A stretch of 64,000 nt of DNA from Antedon bifida (taxonomy: Eukaryota > Echinodermata > Crinoidea > Comatulida > Antedonidae), in the NCBI GenBank assembly GCA_963402885.1, contig OY727097.1, forward strand, positions 3,348,001 through 3,412,000, in the 5' to 3' direction. Below, piece by piece: positions 1 through 12,500 of the stretch. The translations under genes and the position numbers were made by a program. How positions within the stretch are numbered: position 1 is the stretch's first letter; every line of letters starts with the position of its first letter. The notes under the pieces were generated by a model. That model did no database searches, was not told where the DNA came from, and saw only the letters and a list, made by a program, of their open reading frames with translations.

Positions 1-683
1 TACAAAATGTTTGTTGTTATTTTCTAAAGCCCTGTCTAAAGTATGAATTTTTTTCTTTTGTTTATGGGTCTTGCGTGACAAGTATTCTCTTCTTGCAAGA
101 TCCTCTATTAATGGTATTTTTTGTATTTTCTCATTATAAATTATCATTCTTTTTTATTGTATTGTTATACCATTGATAGAAACTAATAAATGTTGAATTA
201 TTATTAAATGACATGTCCATATATGGGCACATCACATTTTTTTGTCATATAAAGTTTGAAAGTATCAAACCTGTTTGACAAAAAGTGTGATGTGCCCAAA
301 TATGGTAGTGATATGACATCATCATGTCCATATATGTGCTAAGCAGGTGTGCTAAATCATGCTGTTGGTCTCGTAGTTTGTGTTATTACATTAAGTACAG
401 TACTTCTAGGCATACCTGTGTTAACATGTAGTGGAGTGCCAGTGTATGAGTAATGAACTACTTTAGTGTGTAGTAATATCTAATAGCTCTAGCTGCAAGA
501 GGCTTATGAAGTCATTGCACTCCTTTAATCTGAAATAATGTACAGTAACAGTATGTTTAATTTTATTTTTGAAACTTAATATTATTATTTATAAACAGTA
601 GGCTACTACATCAACAATAATAAAATAAATACTTATTTATGATAAATATCCATTTTTTTCTTGCAGAATGTTGAACCTCTATA
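1..683. other. Upstream region of KDM8 with a rearranged MITE
   Basis: AT-rich DNA with no coding exon that I can support. Positions 208-341 hold a rearranged copy of the window's main MITE. A polypyrimidine tract ending in ttgcag at 661-666 looks like a 3' splice site. The 5' UTR of KDM8 would then continue from 667 and at least one more non-coding exon should lie upstream, probably outside or near the start of the window. Confidence 0.6.
208..341. mobile_element. Main MITE (family A), circularly permuted copy
   Basis: The right half of the element (catatatgggcacatcaca...aaagtttgaaagt) precedes the left half (atcaaacctgtttgacaaaaagtgtgatgtgccc...). The outer termini aagctctgtctacac are missing at the junction. 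It may derive from two adjacent copies with loss of the ends between them. Confidence 0.7.
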
Positions 684-3600
684 ATGGCTCACAACTTCCC
701 ACCATTCTTTCCGACAAAAGAGAACGAGCTACAAATAATTAGTGATGACGACATTCCATCCGATATCCATCAACTTCTCCAATCCTGCATCACAAAATTC
801 TGTTGCCAGGAATACAGCCTCGCTGGTGAGATGTGCGAAGAGCTTCTGGATATTACATGGGAGAGGTTAAACACAGGTCATTGGAGCCAGGTGGCCATTA
901 CATGGAGGCTGCTGTACACTTTGGCATCGTTGTTAAAAGCTGGCACAATATTAGCAGATACGCAATGTGATCTTCAGGTACAGTAATTTCTGTTTTTGAG
1001 TTAAAAGCTTCATAATTTATATGACTAATCTAATTAGCTTTGTGTTACACTGTCAACCTTTTTATAAGAGGCTGTGCATGCATAATTAAAGCTCTGTCTA
1101 CACTATCAAATGTTATGTCACAAACAAATGTGATGTGGCCAAATATGGACATGTAATGATGTCATATTATTACTACCATATTTGGGCACATCACAGTTTT
1201 ACTACTACTACTACTACTATTTTGATGGTGTAGACAGATCTTTAGAATCACTCTTTGTATTGATGTCTTGATGTTTTTTTCACACAGTGTATTGTAATCT
1301 TTACCATTTTTCTTCTTTATCCAGAATGCTTTGAAAGTGTGTGATCTTGGTCTTGTAATGGGAGCTCCAATTATGGACAACATATTGCACAGACTTGCTT
1401 CTTACATTCACAGTAAGATAACAAATGAGAAACCTATGTCAAGCGATACTAAGGTATGCAGTATAGAATTTTATCTCTTAGTGTACGTGAATTCTGTAAT
1501 CCGATTGGTCAATATGTATGAGATATAATTCCGTATTACGCCCATTTACTCAGTCAAGTGGATCAGAAGGGTAATATATCCCGTATTACCTGTTTGATGT
1601 TTCTACCCACGCGTTGTTTATGTATTGTATTTCTATCGTTGAGTGCATGCGTAGTTGTGATTTCAACCATCGAATATGAACTAAGAGATAAAATTGTTGC
1701 ACCCTGCTTGTTCTTACGAAATAACTAATAATATCAATATATAGGATTATTAAGCATGTTTCCATATTTACTATTTGTTTTGTTTATATATTTAGGAAAT
1801 ATGCAAATTCATTCACTATCCTTTTCACAAGGCAAGATGCTTTGCATAAACAAATTCTTATTAAAAATCTTTGGCAGTGGAGGTGTAATTTGTCATTAGA
1901 AAAATCCTTTATTCTACATTTGCCTTGATGTTTTTAAGAAATTACACTCACAGTATCACAACATACTCTTTTAGCAGTAAACATTGTATTTCTGGTAAAC
2001 AAAATAAGTATTTTATTTATTATTAATATTATTATTTTTTCCGTTTTGTGCCAGTGTACAGATGTGATAAATCATAAACTGCACAACATCACAATCAAGC
2101 ATCCAATACAGGAAGTCAATTGTCCGTCGTTGGAATCATTTAAACGACTGTACATGGAGTCTAATACACCAGTGGTTATCACTGGCGCCATGGAGCATTG
2201 GCCAGCTATGTCAAGTAGACGATGGAGGTAAAAGGAATATTTTAGGCTGATTTTATTGTTCACAATATCATACCACCGTACCATACATTATCATTCCTTC
2301 TAAATTGGTATAGACTTGTCCCAAGTCTGTATTTGACGTATGAAATGCCTTATGTGCCAAAATATTTACCTTTTTAATAATATTACAGTCTACAACCTAG
2401 ACTAAAGTTGGTTGTATTGTATTATATATTTAATTTCAGTTTATTGGTATAGACTTGTCCAAAGTCTGTATTTGACGTATGAAATGCCATATGTGCCAAA
2501 ATATTTACCTTTTTACTAATATTATGATTGATTGTATTATATATTTAATTTTCAGTTTAGATTATATAAGGAGGATAGCTGGTGAGCGATTGGTACCAAT
2601 AGAGGTAGGCTCCAGGTACACGGATGACACCTGGTCCCAAACGCTAATCACAGTGTCACAGTTCATCCAAGATTACATCTGCACAGATGTAAGTAAAGTG
2701 TATTAAAAAATCATTTGAAAATAGGTTCTGCCATTTGAAGGTTGTACTACAGTACCTGCAAAGAACCGTAATGGCTAACAATGTAATGTCACCTTCTTAC
2801 TACAATTTTGCCTTACAATTTCACTCCTATTACAAATCCACCCATAGTATTTTGAACTGTTAAAGTTACAATTAAAGGCTATTCACTCTCTATACAACCC
2901 TCAACAACCAACCAGTTTCAATTCTATGGCACCTAATTCACATTTAAAAAATCCTTTTTATTTTATTTCAGAGCCCAGGTCAGACTGGCTATCTTGCTCA
3001 ACATCCACTGTTTGATCAGGTAGTACATTAATTGCATTTTAACTTTACATACAGTACAGTGCTCACATTTATAGACACAATAGTATATATTAATGATCCT
3101 ATCTTTTGATAGCTTTGTACGAAAACTACAGTTGGGGGGAAAATGGCAAAATCAGCACTGTGAACATGTTACAAGAGTTGTCAGAACAATATAGATTATG
3201 TGATAAAATTCCTAGAAAAACTCCCCTGACTAATAGAATTCCTTCGCTCTCTTTAGACCAGTTGTACCCAAACATCGCTTAAAACATAATTATTTGTAAG
3301 GTAAATATAGTATACCAGCCGCCTGTTTACTTCAAACACAATGATCCCGTATGGAATTTCCAGTTGGTGTACTAATAAAATGATCTTCATTTTATTCTAT
3401 TAGACCACTGTATCCAAACATCATACTTATTTGTAATGTAATAGTAGGCCTGAATACTTCAAACACAATGATGTGTTACTAATTTCATAAACAATCTTCA
3501 TTTTGTTTTATCAGATTCCAGAGTTAAGATCAGACATATGCGTTCCAGACTACTGCTGTCTGACAGAAGGAGAAGAGGGTGAAGATACAGTGATCAATGC

Positions 3601-4296
3601 ATGGTTTGGGCCTGAGGGAACTGTATCACCCATGCATCACGACCCAAAGCACAACTGCCTAGCGCAAGCTGTAGGCGAGAAATACGTAAGATTGTATGAT
3701 CCCAAATATTCAGAGATGCTCTACCCGCACACAGGATGTATGCTGGACAATACAAGTCAGGTTGGTATATAAGTCTACAGTGTACTGCCAACTAGTCTAG
3801 GTTATAGACAGGGCTTAGTTTTCCAAAATATGATGTCATACCTATACTTGAAAAAAAATCAACATCGGCCACTGGTTGTGCTCATAATAAAGTAATTACT
3901 AGACTTGGGGAATCCTCTCTTCAATATTTGAGTTATAGTAATTGTTTTGCTTTAGTTGCCCCTGACCATTGTGCTTTGTTTCTGTTCTGTCTGTATCTGT
4001 TTATTTGTCAAATAAATAATATAAATGAAATGAGTAATATCATAGAGATATCATAGTGAACTATAATATCTCTATGGTAATAGGAATAAAATATACTATA
4101 ATATTTAAAATGTTATCTTTGATTGATTTAGGTTGATGTTGAGGCAGTGGATGATAATCTGTACCCTTTATTCAAGTCAGCACCATACACAGAATGTATC
4201 TTGCAGTCTGGACAGATCCTGTACATTCCTCCTAAGTACTGGCATTATATCCGCTCTCTGTCCACAAGCTTCTCTGTGAGCTTCTGGTGGCAATAG
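684..4296 (+). CDS. KDM8: KDM8/JMJD5 JmjC-domain oxygenase
   Basis: Seven coding exons: 684-977, 1325-1453, 2055-2227, 2556-2688, 2972-3019, 3515-3760, 4132-4296, giving 395 residues (human KDM8 is 416). KDM8 is a nuclear 2-oxoglutarate/Fe(II) oxygenase, reported as an arginyl hydroxylase or lysine demethylase/protease. The N-terminal helical region (about 1-140) is followed by the JmjC domain. The iron ligands are visible as H300-x-D302 in PMHHDPKHN and H379 in KYWHYIR; K315 in EKYVRLYDP is the expected 2-oxoglutarate-binding lysine. The residue between His and Asp is His where the vertebrate protein has Gln. The C-terminus SFSVSFWWQ is nearly identical to the human ending. The start is the first ATG after a splice acceptor at 666. 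An AATAAA signal lies at 4319. PIN4 starts about 530 bases downstream on the same strand. Identification is by recalled family sequence, not a search. Confidence 0.95.
1086..1244. mobile_element. Main MITE (family A), KDM8 intron
   Basis: Full-length type. It starts taaagctctgtctacactatca and ends as the near-complement, with an (act)n run at 1201-1220 inside the right arm. Confidence 0.85.
2305..2559 (+). repeat. Tandem duplication carrying a 3' splice site, KDM8 intron 3
   Basis: Two direct copies, about 2305-2443 and 2444-2559, both beginning ttggtatagacttgtcc and both ending in a polypyrimidine-AG of the form atatatttaattt(t)cagttta. The second copy supplies the acceptor that joins correctly to the coding exon at 2556. 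The first copy (AG at 2438-2439) is a decoy: splicing to it would read into an in-frame TAG within a few codons. Confidence 0.8.
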
Positions 4297-4826
4297 AGGT
4301 GCCATTGTTGATCAAAAGAATAAATAATCAAAGCTTGAGAAGGAATGAAGAGGAGGAGGCAGAGATTTAAGTAAATTGATGAAAAGAAAATTGATGCGGA
4401 TGGTGGATTGACAAGATATAAAAAACACTGTTTTAATGCTGTGTACTTTTTGCTTAAAAAAATTAAAAGAACACTAGGCCCTACCTGTTTACTGTATGGA
4501 TTTGAATATAGTTTTTGTAATATTGATATTTTATATAATCATTTTAATAAATTAATTACAAAGCATTTATTCATTCAGCAATATTTTAATTACTGTATAT
4601 ACTTTTAATTAATAGTCAATTATTACTACACGAGTAAAATTTATACTACTGTACTATAGCTCACTACACATACAATACACATGTGTGCAGTGATGGATGA
4701 AGTAAACAAAAACGCTCGAGTTTTGATTGATTTGACGAAGTGAAATTGCACAAACGCGGTGTAATCGAATCGTGTTAAAAAACTAAATAAGTAGGAAATG
4801 CCTGATAATTATTCGGTGTTTTAAAT
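4297..4826. other. KDM8 3' UTR and PIN4 promoter/5' UTR
   Basis: It holds the KDM8 polyadenylation signal AATAAA at 4319-4324, then AT-rich sequence, then the likely PIN4 promoter and 5' UTR just before 4827. No repeat element or extra gene was recognised. Confidence 0.6.
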
Positions 4827-6121
4827 ATGCCAAAAGGAAAGGGTTCTGGTGGAGCAAAGGGTGGTGCGAAAGGCGGGAAAGGAAAAAGTGGAGATGGTAA
4901 GTATTTTGTCAACGAGAGCTAGGCCTAGCTGTTAAGAACAATTTCCCAAAACAAGCGCGGCGGAAAGGGCAATACGAGTGCCTCTGACATAAGGTGTGTA
5001 ACCTGAACTACTAGCCTAGGCCTATATTAGTATTTAAAGCAATATTTTAATATATTTTAGCCTGTTTCTAGAGCTAGTAGGTTACATTCATACATTATTG
5101 CATTCCCAACATATTATACATTAAATTCAATATTTATAAGTTATTATTTAGCCTAATTTAATCCTAGCTAGGCCTAAAATAAAGACACAAAACTACCTGT
5201 CTGGCTATCCTTATATTTATAAGCATAATAATGATTGAAATATTGAATTTATTTCAGATGGTGGCGATACAAAGCAAAAGGAAAAGAAAGGTGGAGGGTC
5301 CAGTCAGGTGAAGGTGAGGAAAATCTAAAAAAACATATCAATAAATGTCAATACTGTCTATATTATTGACCAAATACATTATGTGAAAACCAGCCAATGT
5401 CTGTACATGTTAAATCTTATCTTCAATCAAGGTAAGACACATTCTGTGTGAGAAGCATGGGAAATGTATGGAAGCAATGCAAAAGTTAAAAGATGGTACA
5501 AAGTTCAACGAGGTTGCAACGCAATTCAGTGAAGACAAAGCCAGACAGGGAGTAAGTATTATAATAGTATCCACATACCCAATATATGCCTTTGTATTGT
5601 TCATCATTGTATAGCCGAGCTGTAAGACAAGTAATTACTTGGCCATAATATTGGCAAGGGTTTGAGGATCACACTCTCTCCATGGTTCTGGTGGTAAAAC
5701 AAGTCTTCTCGGATAAGGACTATAAACCGGCAGGCTCATGTGAACCTAGTACATCTTTTGAGATGAGTAGGGGGTTACCCCGGTGTACTAGTACATCACA
5801 GCCACTGATCATAACTGGGCCCTCTGGGAGACCAGTCTTTGACTGAAAAGGTCACCCAGTATAAATAAAAATATTTCAATTTCAATAAATCGTGCTGTAC
5901 GTACTATTTTGATAAACCAAAATAAATCTTTGAATGAATTTTATTTTTATTTCTTTTCGCAGGGTGATCTTGGATGGATGACCCGAGGTTCAATGGTAGG
6001 GCCGTTCCAGGATGCTGCGTTTGCTCTTCAACCCAGTACAGTTAACAATCCTACCTACACAGATCCCCCAGTTAAAACAAAATTTGGTTATCACATTATT
6101 ATGATAGAAGGAAAAAAATAA
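4827..6121 (+). CDS. PIN4: PIN4 parvulin-type peptidyl-prolyl isomerase
   Basis: Four exons, 4827-4896, 5258-5313, 5432-5551 and 5963-6121, give 134 residues (human PIN4/Par14 is 131). It is a phosphorylation-independent parvulin that isomerises X-Pro bonds, known in nucleus, ribosome biogenesis and mitochondria. The N-terminal ~40 residues are a basic Gly/Lys-rich segment ([12 protein letters not shown]...), which in Par14 mediates nucleic-acid and pre-ribosome binding. The parvulin domain follows: [50 protein letters not shown], and the C-terminal [12 protein letters not shown]. The active-site His of HILCEKH is kept. The start ATG sits in exon 1 in the same place as in vertebrates. The gene converges on IFT80, with 465 bases between the two stop codons, so the 3' UTRs may overlap. 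Confidence 0.96.
5603..5870 (-). repeat. SINE-like repeat (family 3), PIN4 intron 3
   Basis: A dispersed repeat, also seen in the opposite orientation at about 36470-36810. Both share a stretch about a shut group of accented words: ggttctggtggtaaaac, tctcggataaggactataaaccgg and ggggttaccccggtgtacta. The segment cgaacccttgccgatgttatggc in the other copy resembles a tRNA box B region, so a tRNA-derived SINE is likely. Confidence 0.6.
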
Positions 6122-6586
6122 AATGTATGAACAATTTTACTTTGGTTTAAATGACTTTCTGTTCTTGAATCATAAAGTACAATTATTAGGATAGTCCGGT
6201 TAAAATACAATATTTTGTGTACAGTACCATATAACTGCAGCATGCATTGAGCAAGCACTACATTTATTTTCCTCATATTTTTCTCACAAAACAAAGTTTA
6301 TACACATAGTAAATTTTCTACAGAGGCTCCGACCTATGCATGTGCCATTGAAAGTTTGTTTCTTTTCTTACACAGTTCATAACCTACTATTACTATTGTA
6401 TAATTAAATGGTTAATTAATTACAGTACCTTTAAAGCAATACAATTTAAATATATGTACAATACGAAAGAGAACAAGGTGATTAACATTGTTTTAGCAAA
6501 CTGCGATTCCTAGAGTTACCAGCCATTTTAATCAGTTCTTCAATTTGGCTGGCTAAATTGAAAATGTTAGCATGTGAGCAATTCGT
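6122..6586. other. Convergent 3' region of PIN4 and IFT80
   Basis: AT-rich stretch between the PIN4 stop codon (+) and the IFT80 stop codon (-). It should contain both 3' UTRs. AATAAA at 6117-6122 overlaps the PIN4 stop codon. No other gene or repeat was seen. Confidence 0.6.
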
Positions 6587-9500
6587 TTATTTTTTGTAAG
6601 GTTTTGATGCGGGGCCTTCTCTCTCACGTTGGTATTCAGCTTCCATCTTAGCTTGAACATTCTCCCAGTTTACTTCAACCTGAAAAAAAAAACAAACAGG
6701 AAACTTCAATCATGTACAGAACCAGACTTATCCTTTACAACAAACTTTTTCATTTATCAAAACAATTTTCCAATTTCCTATATTCAATTTATTTACAGTG
6801 CATTGGCAGCCTGCTTTAAGTGAAAACTATTATTTTAAGATTGCTGAACTCTTTCCTACAAAACTATAATGGAATGTTCTATTCAACCATTTAATATCCT
6901 CTTTTTATTATCCTTCTATGTTACATACCTCTTGTGAGAAATTTGTGAATCTTTTACTGGTTTCTTTCTTGTCGAACAATTCTAGGAATCTTTGTCTATG
7001 AGCAAGTACTGTGTCTACATGGGTCTTGTTCTTTACAGCTAATTCTAATGCTCTAAATTTGAAAGCAAATAAATACAGTACTTTATTAATATGAGCAAGA
7101 TATATCCACAAAATAACTGTTTTTAAAGTTGACCATTATAAATGTATGTCCACTTCATACATCTGGAGATTCAACCAATCAGAGCACAGGAATTTGTTCA
7201 AATTTATGTGTCTGAGCATGTCTATTAAATTTCTGAAGATTCAACCAACCAGCAGAGGAGAGGTCAAAATTATGTTTCTGAGCATGTCTATTGAATTTCT
7301 GAAGATTCAACCAATCAGAGCAGTGATTATATCAAAGCTATGTGTCTGAGCATGTCTATTGAGTTTCTGAAGATTCAACCAATCACAGCACAGAAATATT
7401 GTCAGACAATAATCAAGATGATGGAATGTGACTGTTCAAATACACTGACAGACTCTGGCTTAAATTATTTGATTATTCAAAGAAAATCAGCGATTATGGA
7501 ATTTAAGTGACCAGAATATAAACATAAAATCCTGATGTTCAATACCAGGCAGTCAATTACTTGTAAACTGGGAGAAAAAGGTATGTTTTTAAAGCTAGGC
7601 CTATATCAAATTGATCTGTGTTTGGGGGCCTAGCTATATTAATTTAGGAGACTTGGAAGCCATAGGTCTGGTAGATGAATGTATGACAGTGAGTAGGCCT
7701 ACGTGGTAATGTTTGACCATACATTGCATCAATTGATCATTAGCAAGTAAACAAACAAAAAACAGTATATTTTAGACACAATCATGATGTCATAAATGAG
7801 TATTTGTCTTAGAAAAATATACCAAATTAGTATTTATACCTGTCCCAATTATATAAGTTTATATTCATCATGATGGCCCTAAATACCAAGTTGGCCTGAA
7901 GTAAGATGCCCTCTGCGTCTTGAGCATTGCCACAGAACAGCGCCATCTCTGCATTCCGTGCTTCTTTTAATGGGATTTCTTTTATGTGCAGAATATACTG
8001 AACTTTATCTGCCTAAAAATAAACAAGACATCAAAATGCTTTTTTTTTCTGAGCAATAAAATAAAATGATTTAAAGTATTGTACCTATTGTACAACTATT
8101 ATAATGTTCATACACCAGTATAGATGTCAATGTTGTATTTCATAGTTTGTGCGAGGCAGTTGTTTAGACTTGAGTATAGTATTTTACCATATGCATGGCT
8201 GAGGAACTCCTGTATTTTAGACTATATAGCCACCATGCGATACCACCTCCTTACCTCCCTGGTCTCTCGGTAATAAATAGAGGGCGCTGTTGGCATAAAA
8301 AAAACACCACCTCCCGTTTTTTTAACTTCAGATGTTGGCATGTATGTTTTGCTAAAACTATGAATATTGACAGAAAATACATATAGTTTTTATTCTTTAT
8401 CAGTACTGCATTTGTTTTAATAATTCCTTTACTATTACTTAATATTTTTGAACTGCAAACCTCGTCAATTGCAGCATAAGCAACCTCAGCTGTGGACAGG
8501 TCTTTAGCGTATGCAGCCATCGTGGCCATGCATGCCCACAACACTGGATCCTACACAAAAAGAAAAACCCATTTTATTCCACATTATTTAATGCTTAAAT
8601 TTAATTTAGTGACAAAAACCATAACTTTGACTAAATTAGTAGTTTTGTCTTTTGAAATTTCAAATAACTAACAGTTAAAATTAAGCAATATTAGATAAAA
8701 AAATATTTGCAAATCAAATATTACCTTCACAAAGCGGCATAGCCGTACCGCATCATCCCATCGTCCACTGCCAACTAGTTCATGCAGCATCGCAGGGTAC
8801 GGTACGATTCCGGTGCTCACCAAGGCTCCGTCCGCACGTCGTATGGTCACATGATTACCAACAAAACTAACAATCTGGGGATTCTTGCCAAAGTCACTAA
8901 ATGAGAATGTAAAATGAGAGGAGTATTCACACATCAGGTTATGTAGAAAAGAGATTTATTTTTGTTTTCAAAAACATACTCAGAGTAAAGCTCTGTTCAC
9001 ACTATCAAACTTTGTATGACAAAAAAATGTGATGTGCCCATAAATGGATACGATGATGTCATATCACTACCATATTTGGGCATATCACTACCATATTTGG
9101 GCACATCACACTTTTTTGTTAAACTAGTTTGATAGTGTAGACAGAGCTTTGGAGGGGTGTACGTCAATTGTTAATTTTTTAAGATGTCTATTGTGGGTTC
9201 ATACAGACAGATTATGGTCCTCGGATGCACCACCTTAATTTAAAGTCAATTTTTGGTTACCTGGTATCTTTGATGTAAATTGTTTTTGGTAGAATATCTT
9301 TGTCAACATACACAGCATTCGGATAAAAGAGAACAAATAGTTTGCTGTCTTGCAGAGCCGCTAACATATTAGTAGTGTCATTCCACGCTAGACTGGTTAT
9401 CATATTACCTAAGTAAAATAGAATTTAATTGAATTAAAGCCTGATCACCAGGCAAATCCACAGATAAACATAAGCGAATTCATTCACTATCCTTCTTGAA

Positions 9501-12500
9501 GGTGGCAGTGAAGAAGAAATCCTGACATACAGGTATGACAGGACTTGAACCCAGGAACCTTGGATTGGTAGCCAAGCATCATAACCACCAAGATGAAAAT
9601 TGCCCATGTACACAGTCCAGTGTATGTATGTACCAATTTTATACAGCTGAGAGAAGATATATGCCTAATATGGATAAAGTGGTTGGAAAATTGACTTGGC
9701 AAGCCATTAATTTTTTTTACCTAGCTTAACAATGCGTGGTCCTTTTCCAAATGTTCGTACAGCACTCAGATACAAGTCTCTGTTTTTATCTACAATTGCT
9801 AGATGGCGATCAGCTGGTGGTCCACAATGATCGAGAGCTACCTCTAGGACCTCAAGCTAAAGAAAAAACAAGACAAGAGAGTAGTATACTCTACTACTAC
9901 TTTATCCTCATTCAACCATTCTTGACATGGAAACTGTCTTTTTGAGATTGTTGATCATTGATAAACACTTGAAATTGAATAGAACTTTGAACTTTAGCCT
10001 TTGAACTTACATTATGTTGAATTGGCTTGCTGTCCAGTGCTTTTCCGTTTGATGCATCAAACACATGCACCAGCTTTTCGTTGGATTTGTCACGGATAGC
10101 TACAGTGTCATTTGACACAGATAGTGACATCATATTCAGGGTGTCAAGACGCATACCTTGGAACTTTGGAGAGGAGATTAGCCGACCCTATTAAAAAAAA
10201 AAGTAAGTACTAAGTACTACTAAAGTATATAAACACTATTTACATATAGAATGAAATTACCTATATTTTGTCATCAACTATTTAAATTGTTGCAAAATAA
10301 GATATGTTAGAAAAATATTTACCTCATAGGAATAGATATTGACACCTGTTGATACCACTAAAGCAAAATGCCTACGAACAAATTGTACAAAAATAATTAG
10401 AGGCTATACAAATGATTTCTTTCATATAATGTATACTTTGCAACCCCAGCCGACATTGTTATGAATGATCCCTTGCGCTCCTATTTACACCCCAAAACAG
10501 CAAACTTATGATCAGAGAAGCAGCAACCTTATATTAATTAAAATCTTACTTTTCAGCCTGAACGATTAGAGTAACAGTGCCCTCTTTCAAATCAAATATC
10601 GTTGGCGTGTTCCAATTCTTTGTACTGTAGATAAAACACTGCGAAGAAGTTACGACAACAAGGTAACCAAAAGATAAAGACATCTTGATGATACTGTCTC
10701 TGAATTCTAATTTCTCAATTGATTCGTTGACGACCTCTCGTACAGCAATTGTATTTCTTGACGAGTTTACTACTTCAAAGTTTTTCCATTCCAGTCTCCT
10801 GAATGATGAAACAAAATGTTAGTAATATATTGATACTTACAAAATGTTATCGATAATTTAAAGCCAGTTTGCTAAAGCCCAAAAAAACCCAGAAATGTCT
10901 ATACAGTCAACTCTCCCAATACCGGACACCGTTGGGCTGGCCAAATATGTTCGGTTTTCTGGAAAGTCTGGTATTCTGAATGTGTTTTTAATGGTAAAAA
11001 TGAATTTAAGACTGTTTGAACTTCAAGAAAAGTATGGTATTGGAAGAGTTTCCGATTTTCAGAGAGTCTGGTATTTGGAAAGTTGACTGTACTATCAAAA
11101 TATATCTCAAAGTTTTTTTTATGTTACAGCAAATACATAAGAAATATCTGTAAAAGATTGTTGATATAGTTACTTTATTTTACTAAAATGAACAAAATGG
11201 TACTTTACCTTTCTATCATGTGACCAAATATGACATGGCCATTCCCACAAGCCCCTGCAATTTGCGTACCATCAGCACTCCATGCTATACTGTATATACT
11301 GCCTGTGTTTGGTTTCTCCAAAGCATGAGACCACTACAAAAAACAGATAAAAAAGCTGATGATAGCTACAGCAAATGGATATTATAATTACTTGGTGCTT
11401 GCCTACCAATCCCACGATCCTGGGTTCAAATCAAGTCTAATACTTGAATGTTGTCCTCATAAAACATCTCCACTCCCAAAGATTGTTTTTATTTATTTTT
11501 CCATTAACCATACATATAAACATTACACATTCGTGTTTCTATGATATAGATTACCACTAAATAGGACAGTCTTTGAATTAGCAAACACCTAAATAATAAA
11601 GAATATGAATCTAGTCTTTTAAATCTTATTAATACTGTACTTATTTTGATCTTGGTTGCCGGAAAACTTGTTTGTAATGACCATTATCTTACCCCAGTTT
11701 TGTCACATAATCTCAGCGTGTTAAAAGAACCAATAGCAAAGAGTTCTCCATCTGGAGCCCAAGAGACAGACATGATTGGATAATCATGAGGATGACTTGA
11801 GAACATCTGGCGGCCATAGCTATCCCACACTTTGTACTTGCAATCTTCACCGCCGGACAATATAAGATTGTTAGATGGGTTCCAATCAACTTTTAATATA
11901 ACTCCATCATGTGCTTTCCACTAAAAAGCAAATAATAGTTGTTAAGCTCTTTCTACACTATCAAACTTTATGTGGTGTGAGTGACCATATATGGACATGA
12001 TGATGTCATATCACTACCACATTTGGGCATATCACTACCATATTTGGGCACATCACAGTTTTTTGTCGAACTTGTTTGATAATATAGACATAGCTTCAGG
12101 CCTAAAATCTGGGGTTGCCTTTTTTTGTAATTGATATGCACAGGAAAATTAAACCACATTTTAGATGTGATTATAAATGAGGCGAGCTTTTCAATTTTTC
12201 AGTATGCTTGCCTTTCAGCCACTGTGATTTTTAGAACAGAACCATGAAATATATTTTTGGTATAAATTGCATGGATTAGTGAATTTTGTATAGCTTCCTC
12301 TTTTTGTTAAAACATTTTTTGTATTGACAAGTATTAGTAATAGTAAATACATACCTGGACAGGTTTTACATTTGCTTGTAGTGATTTGATTATAAGTTGT
12401 TTGCTATTAGTCAGCAAAACTTGGTTAGAGTCAGGGGACCAGGATATCGAGTACACCGGAGTACCTACAAGAAATTAGTCATATATAAGTTCTGAATACA

